Assembly: GCA_025786725.1 (NCBI GenBank)
Contig: JAHLTZ010000021.1
Location: forward strand, 1-64,000
Length of the DNA: 64,000 nt
Reading direction: 5' to 3'
Source of the DNA: Syncephalis fuscata
Taxonomy: Eukaryota; Zoopagomycota; Zoopagomycetes; Zoopagales; Piptocephalidaceae
The translations under genes and the position numbers were made by a program. The notes beneath the pieces were generated by a model. The model made no database searches and had not been told where the DNA came from. It saw nothing but the letters and a program-made list of their open reading frames with translations. Shown here piece by piece: positions 9,978 through 21,166 of the stretch. Numbering within the stretch: the stretch's first letter is position 1; each line of letters begins with the position of its first letter.

Positions 9978-12640
9978 ATGAAGCTTTCTATTGCCGTCGT
10001 TTGCACCATTGTCGTTGCGCTTGTGGCCGTTACAACCATGGTGGATGCTAAACCAGCTTTAGTTCGTCGTGGTATGTTGCAATAACAATAAATATAACAG
10101 CATTTGTTTATTAACAGTATTTCTAAATAATAATTAAATAGATCGTAAGTTATATTGTATGTTAACTATTTACCCACTACTTATATACCATGTACTGTGT
10201 TTATAAACAACTAAATATCAATAGCTAGTAGGTTGCATTATATATTAATAGAACATACACTAATTATGTGTTATATTCTATCTATCAACAACTTAATATT
10301 AGTTCAATGCAAGTTGTATTGTATATTAATTTATTACTCACTAATTGCATGTTATGCGCCATGTGTACCAACAACTAATACTAATAGGCGGTAAGTAATA
10401 TTGTATATTGATGGCTTATAAATTAATTATATACCATGTATTGTGTATATCAACAATTTAATATTAATAGCTGGTAAGTCGTACTGTATATTAACTTACT
10501 ATGCGCTAATTGTATACTATGCACCGTGTATATCAATAACAATATAATAGCATGTAAGTTGTATTGTATATTAGTTGAGCATTATTTAACTGTATATTGT
10601 GTATTATATGTATCAATAACTTGATAATAATAGGCGGTAAGTAGCAATATATATTGCTGACATAAATTAATTGTGTGTCATGCACTGTGCGTATCAATAA
10701 TTTGATGGAATAGTTGGCAAGTAACATTACATATTCACTGATTATACACTAATTATATCCATGCATTGCGTGTTTCAATAACTTAATATTAATAGAAAGT
10801 AAGTTGTATCGTATACTAGCTAATTACTTACTAATTATATCCATGTATTGCGTGCATCAACAAATATTAATAGACTGTAAGTAGCATTGTATATTGGTTG
10901 ACTATGCATTAACTATGCTATTTACTGATTGTATCGATTATTTAATATTAATAGGCAGTAAGTGGTATTTTATATTAACTGCCTATATATTAACTGCTAT
11001 TTATTGATTGTACCAATTGTTTAATATTAATAGAGAGTAAGCAATATTGTATATTAACTGACTATATATTAACTGCTATTTACTAATTGTACCAAATATT
11101 TAATACTAATAGAAAGTAAGTTGTATCGTGTATTAACTGACTATATATTAACTGCTATTTACTAATTGTACCAATTGTTTAATATTAATAGCTGGTAAGT
11201 AGTATTGTATAACAATGAACTATACATTAATCACATTTTATTGATTGATTGACCGATTATTTGATACTAATAGGCAGTAAGTAGTATTATATATTAATTA
11301 ACTGTACATTGACTTTGATATTTACTGATAATATTAATTATTTAATATTAATAGGCAGTAAGTAGTATTATATATTAATTAACTGTACATTAACTATGAA
11401 TTTATTGATAATATTAATTATTTAATATTAATAGTGGTAAGTATTATTGCATTTTAATTAACTATACATTACTTATACTATTTACTGACGATATTTATAA
11501 TATTAATAGAGAGTAAGCAATATTGTATATTAACTGACTATACATTAACTATACTATTTACTAATCGTATTAATTATTTAATATTAATAGAATGTAAGTA
11601 ATATTATATATTAACTGAGTATATATAAATTGTGCTATTTACTAATTGTACCGATTATTTAATATTAATAGGTCGTAAGTTGTATTATATATTAATTAAC
11701 TATGCATTAGCTATAATATTTACTGATTGTATCAATTATTTAATATTAATAGGTCGTAAGTTGTATTGTGTATTAGCTGACTATACACTAACTATGCTAT
11801 TTACTAATGTATCAATTGTTTAATATTAATAGATGGTAAGTAGTGTTGTGTATTAGCTGACTATACACTAACTATGCTATTTACTAACTGTATCAATTGT
11901 TTAATATTGATAGATTGTAAGTATATTGTATATTAACTGAATATACATTAATTATGCCATTTACTGCTTGTACTGGTTATTTAATATTAATAGGCAGTAA
12001 GTAGTATTGTATATTAACTGATTACTCACTAATCACATCCTATTTACTAACTGTATTAATTGTTTAATATTAATAGATCGTAAGTGATATTGTATATTAA
12101 CTGAATATACATTAATTATGCCATTTACTAACTGTATCAATTATTTAATATTAATAGGATGTAAGTAATATTATATATTAACTGAGTATATATTAATTAT
12201 GTTATTTACTGATTGTACCGATTATTTAATATTAATAGATGGTAAGTGGTATTATATATTAATTAACTATGCATTAACTAAGCTATTTACTGATGATACC
12301 GCTTATTTAATATTAATAGTGGGTAAGTAATATTATATATTAACTGACTATACATTAACTAAGCTATTTATTGATAATATTAATTATTTAATATTAATAG
12401 GGGGTAAGTGGTATTGTATATTAACTGACTATACACTAATTATACTACTTACTGATAATATTAATTATGTAATATTAATAGATTGTAAGTGATATTGTAT
12501 ATCAATTGACTATGCACTAATCGCATGTTATTTATTATGTGTATCTATAACTTAATATTAATAGGCGGTAAGTAACATTATATATTAATTGGCTATGCAT
12601 TAATTATACGACACGTAATTTTTTTGTAAATACAGAATAA
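9978..12640 (+). CDS. Secreted cysteine-rich peptide encoded by about 30 one-codon micro-exons
   Basis: Exon 1 (9978-10071) encodes MKLSIAVVCTIVVALVAVTT, then VDAKPALVRR and one base of the next codon: a signal peptide and a dibasic kexin-type site. It ends in a GTATGT donor. The next 2.5 kb holds inserts between a TAG acceptor and a GTAAGT-like donor, starting at 10142, 10225, 10303 (6 nt, GC donor), 10388, 10471, 10551, 10634, 10714 (GC donor), 10796, 10874, 10955, 11034, 11113, 11192, 11274, 11355, 11435 (2 nt), 11510, 11591, 11672, 11753, 11833, 11914, 11994, 12077, 12158, 12239, 12320, 12401, 12482 and 12565. All the rest are 3 nt. The terminal exon starts at 12636. Joined in phase 1, without the 2-nt insert or with it as TGG, the frame has no stop until TAA at 12638-12640. 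The mature part is about 32 residues with six Cys, spaced x2, x3, x7 (or x8), x3, x6. The CxxxC...CxxxC core recalls helical-hairpin peptides. Splicing is inferred, not shown. Alternative: an unspliced 35-codon frame ending at TAA 10083. Confidence 0.72.
10072..12635 (+). repeat. Tandem array of about 32 homologous introns (period about 80-81 nt)
   Basis: The spaces between the 3-nt inserts are 68-80 nt, most often 78. They begin GTAAGT(A/T)-TATT-TATATTAACTGA and end TTTAATATTAATAG. Units 10877-12481 are very alike, with a central ACTATACATTAACTATGCTATTTACTGAT-like part. Units before 10877 form an older group with a different centre (CATGTATTGTGTATATCAACAA). The array therefore grew by tandem duplication of an intron-exon unit, or is kept uniform by conversion. 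The conserved part stops exactly at the splice signals on both sides of the variable triplet. Confidence 0.9.
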
Positions 12641-15600
12641 TCGATGGTTTCAAGACATCAGCATTGGTAGTGTAATTGAACCACTATTCCAATACACTTT
12701 AGGTATATATTCGGTGAAAAGCAAGACCATTTGACAACTACGCCGTCCAGTCTATTATATATCAAGTTTTGGCCAATGCTCCGGTTTATCAGTCTTTAAT
12801 CAATGGAATCATCATTTTATTAACAAGATTGCATCTAGTTGTTTCTATTCAACTGTGCAAGCTTATAGTAATAAACCTATGGTTCCATCTTAATTATATA
12901 CAATCAAATTGCTATATCTATAATCACGTTCTATTTACATTCAATAATTGACAACTATTAATCAAATAGTTAAATTAACAAAATGTATATGATCATATCA
13001 CCTAAGCTATAGGCATAGATTGATATGAATAGTAGCAAAGCTATCATTATCATATAGCCAAATAATATTATGCTGAAATTAAAATAAAAACGCTTTTTAA
13101 TAGAACATGGCAATAAAGCATAGGATATTATAATATAAAATAAATAAGCGAATTAGATACGTGAATAGTGATAGTGAAACTATACTGTATGCAATTGGCC
13201 AAGAGTAATGAACTAAATGAATCAAAATACACTAAAAGAATACAGTTAGCAATGAGCTTTTAGCCTTTGTTAGTATAATTTTTACAATTTACAATATTAA
13301 TGGTATAGATGGTCATATAGTACAAATATACAGGATAGCTATGCACAGTACAATAATAATGATAAATAAATAGCTTAATAACCAATGACACTCAGCAGCC
13401 AGTTTTATCTTCAATAAAGCGAATATTTCGTTTAAATGTGTGGCTATTATAGCTATTTAACTGCCAAGTCACATTATACAATCAATAGTGTGCTTAATAT
13501 TATCAAAAAAGTTATCTTTATTTAGTTAATAAAAATATAAGATTTAATACAAGTCAAGTGGATTAAATGATCCGTCACAGCACCCTTTTAAGCTTCTTTT
13601 GCCATGTTCCACAACTTTTTTAAATTGAAACATTGGAGCGACTACTGCGACATTTAAAAGTAGATGTTACGAGTAGATTGTTATAGTTTATCAATGGCAA
13701 ATGCCATGTTGACGATTTTATTTTGCATATCTTCACTCTTGCTTGATAAACCAACTAATTAATTTAAGTTGATCAAAGCAATAATACTTTTATGCAACTC
13801 GAAATTGTTTAATTGCTAAATCTGATATCTGAAATGCTCTAAATAAGCCAATCTAATCTTATTTGTTGGTTAAATTTTTTTTGCTTGCATTAAAATTTAT
13901 TTATTTATTTTAATGTTTGTTTCATTAGTTGTTTGTTTTTATTTTTCAATAAAGACATTTATTTTAACATTAATTACTATTCCAACATTATTATTCTAAT
14001 TTTTACAGAGCATGTTGTTTATTGTATTTTTTGAGTTGCATTTGCTACAATTAACTAAACTATGTAAATAAACAAAGTTTTAAATTAAAATTGTTGCATT
14101 TATTGTAATTAAATTTTTCCCATCAGGCAATTTAGCTTTGTAACTTTTATTATTCAATAATATTATAACTACATAATACTGTTACTCAAATAATAAAAAT
14201 GCCTTTTATAATCCAATTCATTTAGCTTATATCAGAAGCTATACAATTACAATGTTTGTTATAGATATGATAATTTAAGCTATTTTTATAAGTTATTTAA
14301 TAATAATAATATTGTTTATTAAACTGATATTAAACATTTAATTAAGCTACTATTTCTATTTTTTTCTTTTTTAATTACTTGTCCAGAGTTAGAACATTTT
14401 ATCACTGATGTTGTAACAATGTCATTCTTTCTTATTAAATCAAAAGCATACCAAACATTGTAGTAAAAAATAATTGCATCTGTTGAGCTATTACAATTGC
14501 TAGTGTATACTAAATAATTAATTATATACTTGTACATCTGTTGATTTTACATTTAAGAATGTAGTAATATTATTTGCAATTGCCAATAAGCTTAAACTTA
14601 TCAAAGGCAACCTCCAGTTTTTCAATAGTGGTAAATTTAGATTTTTTAAATTGATGTATTTTGGTAAATTCCTTATTAATATTTAAGTAATATATGTTTT
14701 AGTATCATCTTTTATTTAAAAATACTAATTTTATACGGACAATAAACTTTATTTATCTTTGGTTATTTATATATATTTTTTAATTATAATGTTAAAAGTT
14801 AATTATGCTAATTGATTATTAGAAAAAAAGTAGTTGATTGCTTAATTTATAATACTATAACAATTACATAAAAATTTCGTAATTAAACATGTGTGAGACA
14901 TGCATACGAGATTTACAATACCACTCACTATTAGTTTTATTATTAGTATCTAGTAGTAAAAATTTAATAAACAATATGTCTTTCTGTCCAAAATCCATCA
15001 CTGTTTCCATTATTTACAAATATTCCAAATTGACTGAATATCAATCTCAGCAGAATTCTACAACATTACATAAGTTGACTAGAAGAAGCTCCACTTTAAT
15101 TAACACAGTATCAAATCACCTATGGCGATGATAGATTTGTTGACATCACAGACAATATTATTATTGTTGAATACGCTTGTCATAAGTGCATGAGCAATAA
15201 ATACATAATATTTGTATGATTGAGTAATTAACCACATATAATACTAACTGTAGTGTGTTTATTTTAGTTGCACACTTTGTTTAGATTAAATTATTTTAGC
15301 TTGTAATTGTCAGTGTTTGAATTTATACTTGGTCAATATTGCCATCACACGATCAAGCACTAGTTCAAATTATTTAACAATCTAACATTTATATTCACTT
15401 AGCATATAAACAATGACAATGTAAATTACCATTTTATTGTTAGTAAAATATTAACATTGCTATTATTTGCACCAAATGCTTTATTAATCAAATAAACAAC
15501 GTCTCGCATTCAATTACTACTTATTTTATTTACTTATAATATTAATTTATTATTAAAATTATAATATTATACTCATAAATAGTAAATGGCAATACTATTA

Positions 15601-15938
15601 AAGTATGCATAAGTATTAATCAATAATATGGTTCAGCTGATAACGCTCAATGAATAGATTTATAAAACATGCTACTTAATTGTCAAATAATTCAAAAACA
15701 TTATATATTCAATACCATCTTTCAAGCTCAAATGGAAAATAGTACCCAGTATTATTCATGGTTTTTTATTAAGTTTAGTATTATGTGGCATTGTATATCT
15801 TGTTAGGTAAAAGAAAATAGTTAAATAGCATTAAAGTCATCCAAAAAACTATTTTGTCATTGACCGACACATTTAAATTAAAATAATATTTGTTTGGTGT
15901 TTATTCAATGGACAATTGGAATAAACAGTAGCAGTGCT
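12641..15938. other. AT-rich intergenic region after the micro-exon gene
   Basis: The first 100 bases probably are the 3' UTR of the micro-exon gene. They are also open in another frame (starting NNRWFQ, to TGA near 12733), which would be used only if the 2-nt insert were spliced in. The rest is extremely AT-rich; frames at 14319-14537 and 14889-15131 show no family or splice context. I see no transposon remnants. Confidence 0.45.
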
Positions 15939-16422
15939 TTAGACCACTATGAGTTTATTCATAAATAACGATTGGCCATTAAAAACCTCGCCATCTTTTA
16001 GATAATGATACGCGACTGTTTCAGATCCATTAGGGTGAGATACGCGTAACTACGACGCCTTCTTCAAGCGTAAGTTTAATAATGGCCCCGCTATCAATCT
16101 CATGGCGTTTCCAGTCCGGATAGTGTTTAAACGAATACTCTTCGTCGATTACTGGTGTGTCTGAAGTATGTGTAAGATCTGTATTAAAATCTGGTTTGGT
16201 TTGTAATGAGAAATACTTGGGCTCTTTAGTGTCTAATACAGTATTTGGTATATTATATCCAGAATTTAAATTGGTTTTCGGTTTAATTTCAAGCGAGGAA
16301 ATCTTAGTATCTGGCATCATTACACCGGTGGGTTTATATTCGGCTGTTGGAAGGGCAATTACGTTAGCCATTCCGACTATAACCAAAACAGAAACAATAG
16401 TAATGTATTTAAATAAATACAT
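15939..16422 (-). CDS. Small secreted protein related to the 51.8-54.5 kb repeat family, one frame break
   Basis: The minus-strand frame starts with a signal peptide (MYLFKYITIVSVLVIVGMAN) and runs 130 codons to a stop at about 16030. It ends in a module reading ...GVVVTRISP. After the CCC run near 16040, dropping one base gives the continuation NGSETVAYHYLKDGEVFNG and a stop at 15939-15941. This continuation matches the module pattern TRIxxxNGxxxS of the protein at 53676, so the true gene probably extends to 15939. The middle part (about residues 30-95) is Thr/Pro/Lys-rich. No function is known; a secreted effector-like or cell-surface role is only a possibility. Confidence 0.55.
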
Positions 16423-17186
16423 TGTAAATAAGTCTTGCTGCTATTATGATATAAACAAAAGCAAATAGAAAAAGCAAATAAGTTGGCAGAGCAGTTGTAA
16501 AATGTTGGCTAAAGCTTTGAATATTTGAAATTTGGAAAGTTACTGTTTGAATATGAGTGCTGAGATAAAAGCCTATAATATACACAGACTACAATCTATA
16601 GTTGTTGATGGGCCAATAGACTTGAGTATTAAAACAGATAGTGACGTAACAAAGAATTGCACCTTATATTTGCTGCAATAAAATAAAAATTGCATTTTGG
16701 TGTCTAGTTAAATAAAACAGTTCTGTATCAAAAAATATATATTCAGTTTTTATTTTGGAAGATTTATTGTCGTTTTGTAAAACAATCAATTGCGTATTTT
16801 TTATTGTTAAGATATTTGTTTGTAAAAGTAGGTACCAATATTAAAAATTCAAAGAGGATTAGTTTGAGCTGATAAATTGGGTTGCTATTATTTACATTTT
16901 ATTATTCATTTTATTAACCATTGTCTGAACAACAAGACATCAAGTAAAATTATGAAACAAAATCTTGTGTATTTGACTGCATAAATCTATAGTCACATTG
17001 AATGTTATGTAGAAATACTGTTTTAGCATGTTGTACAATTATGCGGCTACTATTAATTTGCAATTCCACTATAAGTTACTGAAAAGGTATTAGTATAAGC
17101 ACTAATGGATTTAAACTACATTGCTCATGGTCTTATAATGCAACGCATTTATTGCTAAGCTATATTTTATTAATTAATTACGCAAT
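16423..17186. other. Intergenic region
   Basis: It contains the promoter side of the 16.4-kb secreted gene (a TATATTATAG-like motif on the minus strand near 16580, about 155 bases from its ATG). It also contains the 3' side of the phosphatase. Nothing else is seen. Confidence 0.4.
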
Positions 17187-18910
17187 TTAATGGTTAAGAT
17201 ATCTATTTACGTCAAATATTTTACGAAATATGACACGTTTGATTAAAGTCGCATTGTCCAATATGTGCTTGAGCACTCGAGTAAAACTGCTTCCATGGAC
17301 AAAGTCCATTTGGCCTTTACAACCAGGAAACTCAATTGGCCGCTCGTTAAGCAGAACACGAACAAAGTGTTCGTTATCACTTTCAGCCGACGCTTGGTTT
17401 GTACATTTAAAAAGTTCAAAGTGCATATTAGCAGCAAATGGGATTAGGCGTGAGGCCCGAAGTGCACGATTTTGGCGAAACTCTGGTTTTTCGCTGCTAA
17501 CTCCCTAAGTAAAAAGCAGTTGAGAATTATATTTTAGCAGTTGCTAACTAGCTTACCAAAAGAGTTAATAACAAAAAAATTGTTTCAGCATGACCAAATC
17601 GTAGACGCCAGCGGATAGATAGATTGCCCTGGACTACATCTTGCATTTCATTCACTAACTGAGAAAGCAGTACACAAGAAATACGAGTATTGATTTTTTT
17701 AGCCATGCCGTATTTGTTATAGAACTTGATATCTTTCAAGAAATCGTAAAGTTTAAGCGCCTTTGATTGGACTAAATCTATGTTGGTGTGAGCATTGCTA
17801 TCAGGGTCGGTATTAGAATCGAGTAGTAATTTACACCAACGATCAGCGCGGTTTTCGATTGCGTATTCAAAACCACACGCCATTGCCATGCTGTTATACG
17901 TTGTCTTTGTAATATTGTATCCCATTATTTTAGTTAGTTGATCAATAATGTCGGGCAAATAGCTTTCTAAATAAGGCTTCTTCATATTATCTTCTGCAGT
18001 TTTATTAAGAGATAGCTGTTCCCATAGTGGGCAGGCATGATGTGGAGCAAGCAATCGGTCTTGATTCTAGATAAGCAAATAAATGAGCAAATAAACATAA
18101 ATTCTAGTGCAACTAATAGCTTACAGCAACCGGTATCTGGATTTGTGAAAGCGAAAGATTTTTCCCAGAGAATACAGACGCATAGGCTAATGTAGAATCA
18201 ATACATCTATTGAAAATTAAATGTAAGTAAATGGGTATCAACGTGTTATCACTGTATTAGATGTACCTTTGTTTTACAGAGCTGGCATACCAAGCAAATC
18301 GGTGTCGTGCGGTGGCATCACTATCGTCATCGTATAACGATGTAGTATTATCTCTATTCAGCCATTTTCCGTAGCGGCAGATATCACGATGAGCCAGCTC
18401 TTGAAGATCTAATACTCCCTGCCTAACCAGCTGTTCGGCGTTGGTTCGGTTGTATGGAGATTTCCAATTTTTTAGCCAGTTTGGCCATTGCGATTGTTGA
18501 TTTGATACTAGCTGCTTTTCAAGATCAGCCAACTTCTGCATTTGTGAAATGACGGGATTTCGGGTTCCATGTCGTGAAACCAATTGGAAATGAACCAATT
18601 CACAGTTGTCTGGAACTTTAGCTAAATATGATGCATTAGCAAAACAAACATTGGTTGATGGATGTAAATATGAATTGGCCGTAGGCGGATCATACGGTGC
18701 GATGCTACTAAGTATATCCCTTAGCCTGGATGGCGAATACTGTTCAGCAGCTTTATTACCATAAGGCATAAATATTCCATAACATAGTGGTATTATTATA
18801 AGTAACATGAATGCAGTTAACGCCGCTCGTTTAGCACCCCGTTTAATATAAGACCACGCAGGATCTATTATGACATCCTGGATTAGAAACGGCTGTTGTT
18901 CTTCCTCCAT
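17187..18910 (-). CDS. Histidine acid phosphatase, multiple inositol polyphosphate phosphatase type
   Basis: Four exons join in frame: 18267-18910, 18125-18206, 17557-18066 and 17187-17504. Introns of 60, 58 and 52 nt have GT/AG ends. The protein is about 517 residues. The N-terminus has about 30 cytosolic residues and then one hydrophobic helix (AALTAFMLLIIIPLCYGIFM), which suggests a type II membrane anchor instead of a cleaved signal. The phosphatase signature RHGTRNP follows in exon 1 and gives the nucleophilic His. The late HAE motif (FGHAETI, end of exon 3) is the proton-donor motif typical of the MINPP group, not the HD of classical phytases. Such enzymes remove phosphates from inositol polyphosphates or phytate in the secretory pathway. 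Several N-x-T sites and Cys fit a lumenal domain. The final exon gives a normal-looking C-terminus. Confidence 0.85.
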
Positions 18911-19712
18911 TATTGGCGTAAAATTGTTGCTGTTTTATAAAATACTATTAAATTGAACTGCGTATGAAGAAATAACAATGACACAATAGCAAGTCATATG
19001 AGCTTGAGGATGGCTTAAAAAGGATTTTATGACGACATACAGGCCTGATACACACGTCGTACCACAGCCTCAAGGCTGCGATAAATATAGCGCCGGTGTA
19101 GTCCTATGCCATACAGATAAGGCGCAAAAGATTCTTGTAAATCTATACACGGTATAATAAAAGATAGTTAGTTTCGATTAGTAGTGGTGCTTGCTTTAAT
19201 GTTTTGGTTTGGTGATTTATGTGGCCATTCTTCCAACAATAATAACATAATGCCAATAAAATACTCTTATAAATTGCTAATAAACTATGCATTTCGTGTA
19301 TTAGATAATGTTGAAAAGAAATTGTAAGGCCATTATTCATTAAAGATAGGCAATATTTTTAAAGTGCTATCATATTTTACGGGAACTGACATAATTTGAC
19401 TAATAAAACCTGGCACAGGAAAATAGTCTAACTGCAGCATGGATCACAATTCGAAAAGCCCTTAACATATTGTGTTCTATCAAAACTAACAGACAATAAT
19501 TTAAAATTGCTGAATTATTATTTCTAAATTCAAACTGTACTATTAAATATAAATATATGTATCTGTGTGTTATAATACTTTATTATAATTAAGTTAATAC
19601 ACTGTTATTTTTCAATAAATTGTTAAAATTACTAATAATCAAATAATTTGGATTTGAGTCTAGATGAATAAATATTTATTATTCACCGGTATTGCCAACA
19701 ACATGTTACAAT
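18911..19712. other. Intergenic region
   Basis: No gene supported. A more GC-rich stretch at 19030-19140 has no recognisable frame. A minus-strand frame at 19143-19340 is probably chance. Confidence 0.4.
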
Positions 19713-20277
19713 TTAAAAACTGGCAACGTAATGGCTACGCGTTAATGTCATCCAAATCAACGATGTTGCTATTTAACTTGTAAGCATTTGGTATTAATAT
19801 AATCTTATTGCTTACTAGATACAACACATGGCGCAAATGCAGGCCCACGAATTCGTGCCGTACGATAGTAAAATATCTCAGAACCATAATGTAAAAAGGC
19901 TATAATATAGCTCCAATAGGCAATATCAAAAACACTAGACAAGTTATGTGTGTATTAGTATGTTTTAATCAACGTGTCAAGTGCACTTACGCGCCATTTT
20001 GAATGTGATAGGCAGCGTAGAGTCGAATCAACGCGGATGCAGCTGTCCACGCAGCAAAAAACCGAGACGCTAATGCAGATACTATCCAACCGTTAATCCT
20101 TTATAGTACAATCAAAAATATATATTCACCTTCTGATGGCTGCCCATTATATACACGTGCTGATACTTGGCGGCCCGTAATAAAGCACTGCATTGAATTG
20201 CCGAATGCCGTGACTGATATCAAAAACATCCAAGCGGGCAACAAGCCATGCTGTATAGAAGGTAGCCAGGCAAACAT
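19713..20277 (-). CDS. ERG28: ERG28, ergosterol biosynthesis scaffold protein
   Basis: Four exons (20130-20277, 19991-20081, 19816-19934, 19713-19768) join in frame through introns of 48, 56 and 47 nt. The product is a small ER membrane protein of about 137 residues. Diagnostic stretches are LPAWMFLISVTAFGNSMQCF (first helix), ALIRLYAAYHI, YIIAFLHYGSEIFYYRTARI and VVSTTSLIWM. These line up with the same order of motifs in yeast Erg28, including the C-terminal VVSTTSLVWM. Erg28 tethers the C-4 demethylation enzymes (Erg25, Erg26, Erg27) at the ER. The gene lies head to head with the SREBP-like gene, a likely regulator of sterol genes. Confidence 0.92.
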
Positions 20278-21166
20278 CGTAGAAATAATATAGATTAAAT
20301 GTGGTTACGTCAAGCGGATACAACGTATTTGCGATACCGTGTTGTTATCAGTCTATAAATAATTCATGGTGGCGTGATGTAGACCAGCCAATCATAGACG
20401 AATATCAATAAGAACTCCGATATCCGGAATATTGTGCTATTGCAGCTTTTGTAATAGCTGTAAATAATAAAGTTTCTATATATCTGACCAACACCATACA
20501 CATTTATGGACTTAGTTGTTGTTATCTCGCTTACTTTGTACGCCCGCTTTGCACGAGTAGAATAACAATAGCGACATCCACACCAATTGTATACATGGCA
20601 TAATTGAAGATCAAGTTTCAATGCAAGTCCCCAGATTTCGCCTTTTTTTATTTCAATCTCTTTCTCACCACATTTATCGTATTTCAATTCTTTACAGCTG
20701 CCACTTACTGTCCTCCGCTCATTAGCACAGTAGCTATCCACTCTTTCTTGTTGCTTAGATAGCCCTTATTTATCGCGACTACCACGTGAGCTTAGCTAGC
20801 GTGCACATATTAACGTGAAAACGATAAACAACAAAAAGAGACAAGACAGGTGCGTGGAGATACGCTACCATTTATCCATCTACTTGCTGGCCCGCCTGTC
20901 TATCCGCGTATCTATATATCTATCTGTATACGTGCATTCTTTATTACTACTCTAAACAATAGTGGATATTCACTTGTTGGCGGTCATTGCTTGTTGTTGC
21001 CGCTACGAATATGACGTCCTCCGACCTGCCGTTTATTACAGGTAAGACAACTTCTTCGGGTGCCTATTGGCTATGCCGGTGTTTGCGGAGATTTACATAT
21101 TGTCTTGCGTTAGGTGTACTTTGGTAACACATAACGTTTGCTATACTACTCCTTACTTTCGTGCAT
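20278..21166. promoter_or_regulatory. Shared divergent promoter between ERG28 and the SREBP-like gene
   Basis: About 0.9 kb separates the two ATGs. It holds a CCAAT motif near 20390, an SRE-like TCACCACA at 20665-20672 and the palindromic E-box CACGTG at 20783-20788. A short ATG frame at 21011 (MTSSDLPFIT) runs into a GTAAGA donor at 21042. It cannot be joined in frame to the main coding exon with the acceptors present, so it is either an upstream ORF or part of a 5' UTR exon. A 125-codon minus-strand frame at 20364-20741 overlaps this region and is probably chance. Confidence 0.45.
20783..20788. promoter_or_regulatory. E-box CACGTG, candidate SREBP/bHLH site
   Basis: The perfect palindrome CACGTG lies in the sequence CCACGTGAG between the divergent ERG28 and SREBP-like genes. 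SREBP-type bHLH factors with Tyr in the basic region bind both E-boxes and SREs. Use by this factor is inferred from position only. Confidence 0.4.

Noticed and set aside
10072-12635. Reading the 80-bp array as a CRISPR array or plain minisatellite
   Set aside because: The conserved part is long and AT-rich and the variable part is only 3 bases, with splice signals exactly at its edges. Spacers would be far longer, and a plain minisatellite would not restrict variation to the triplet.
14889-15131. 80-codon frame in AT-rich DNA
   Set aside because: No domain or splice context; biased residues as expected by chance.
20364-20741. 125-codon minus-strand frame (MDSYCANERR...)
   Set aside because: It lies in the promoter between ERG28 and the SREBP-like gene. 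It has no domain, and its start is not linked to any exon of ERG28.
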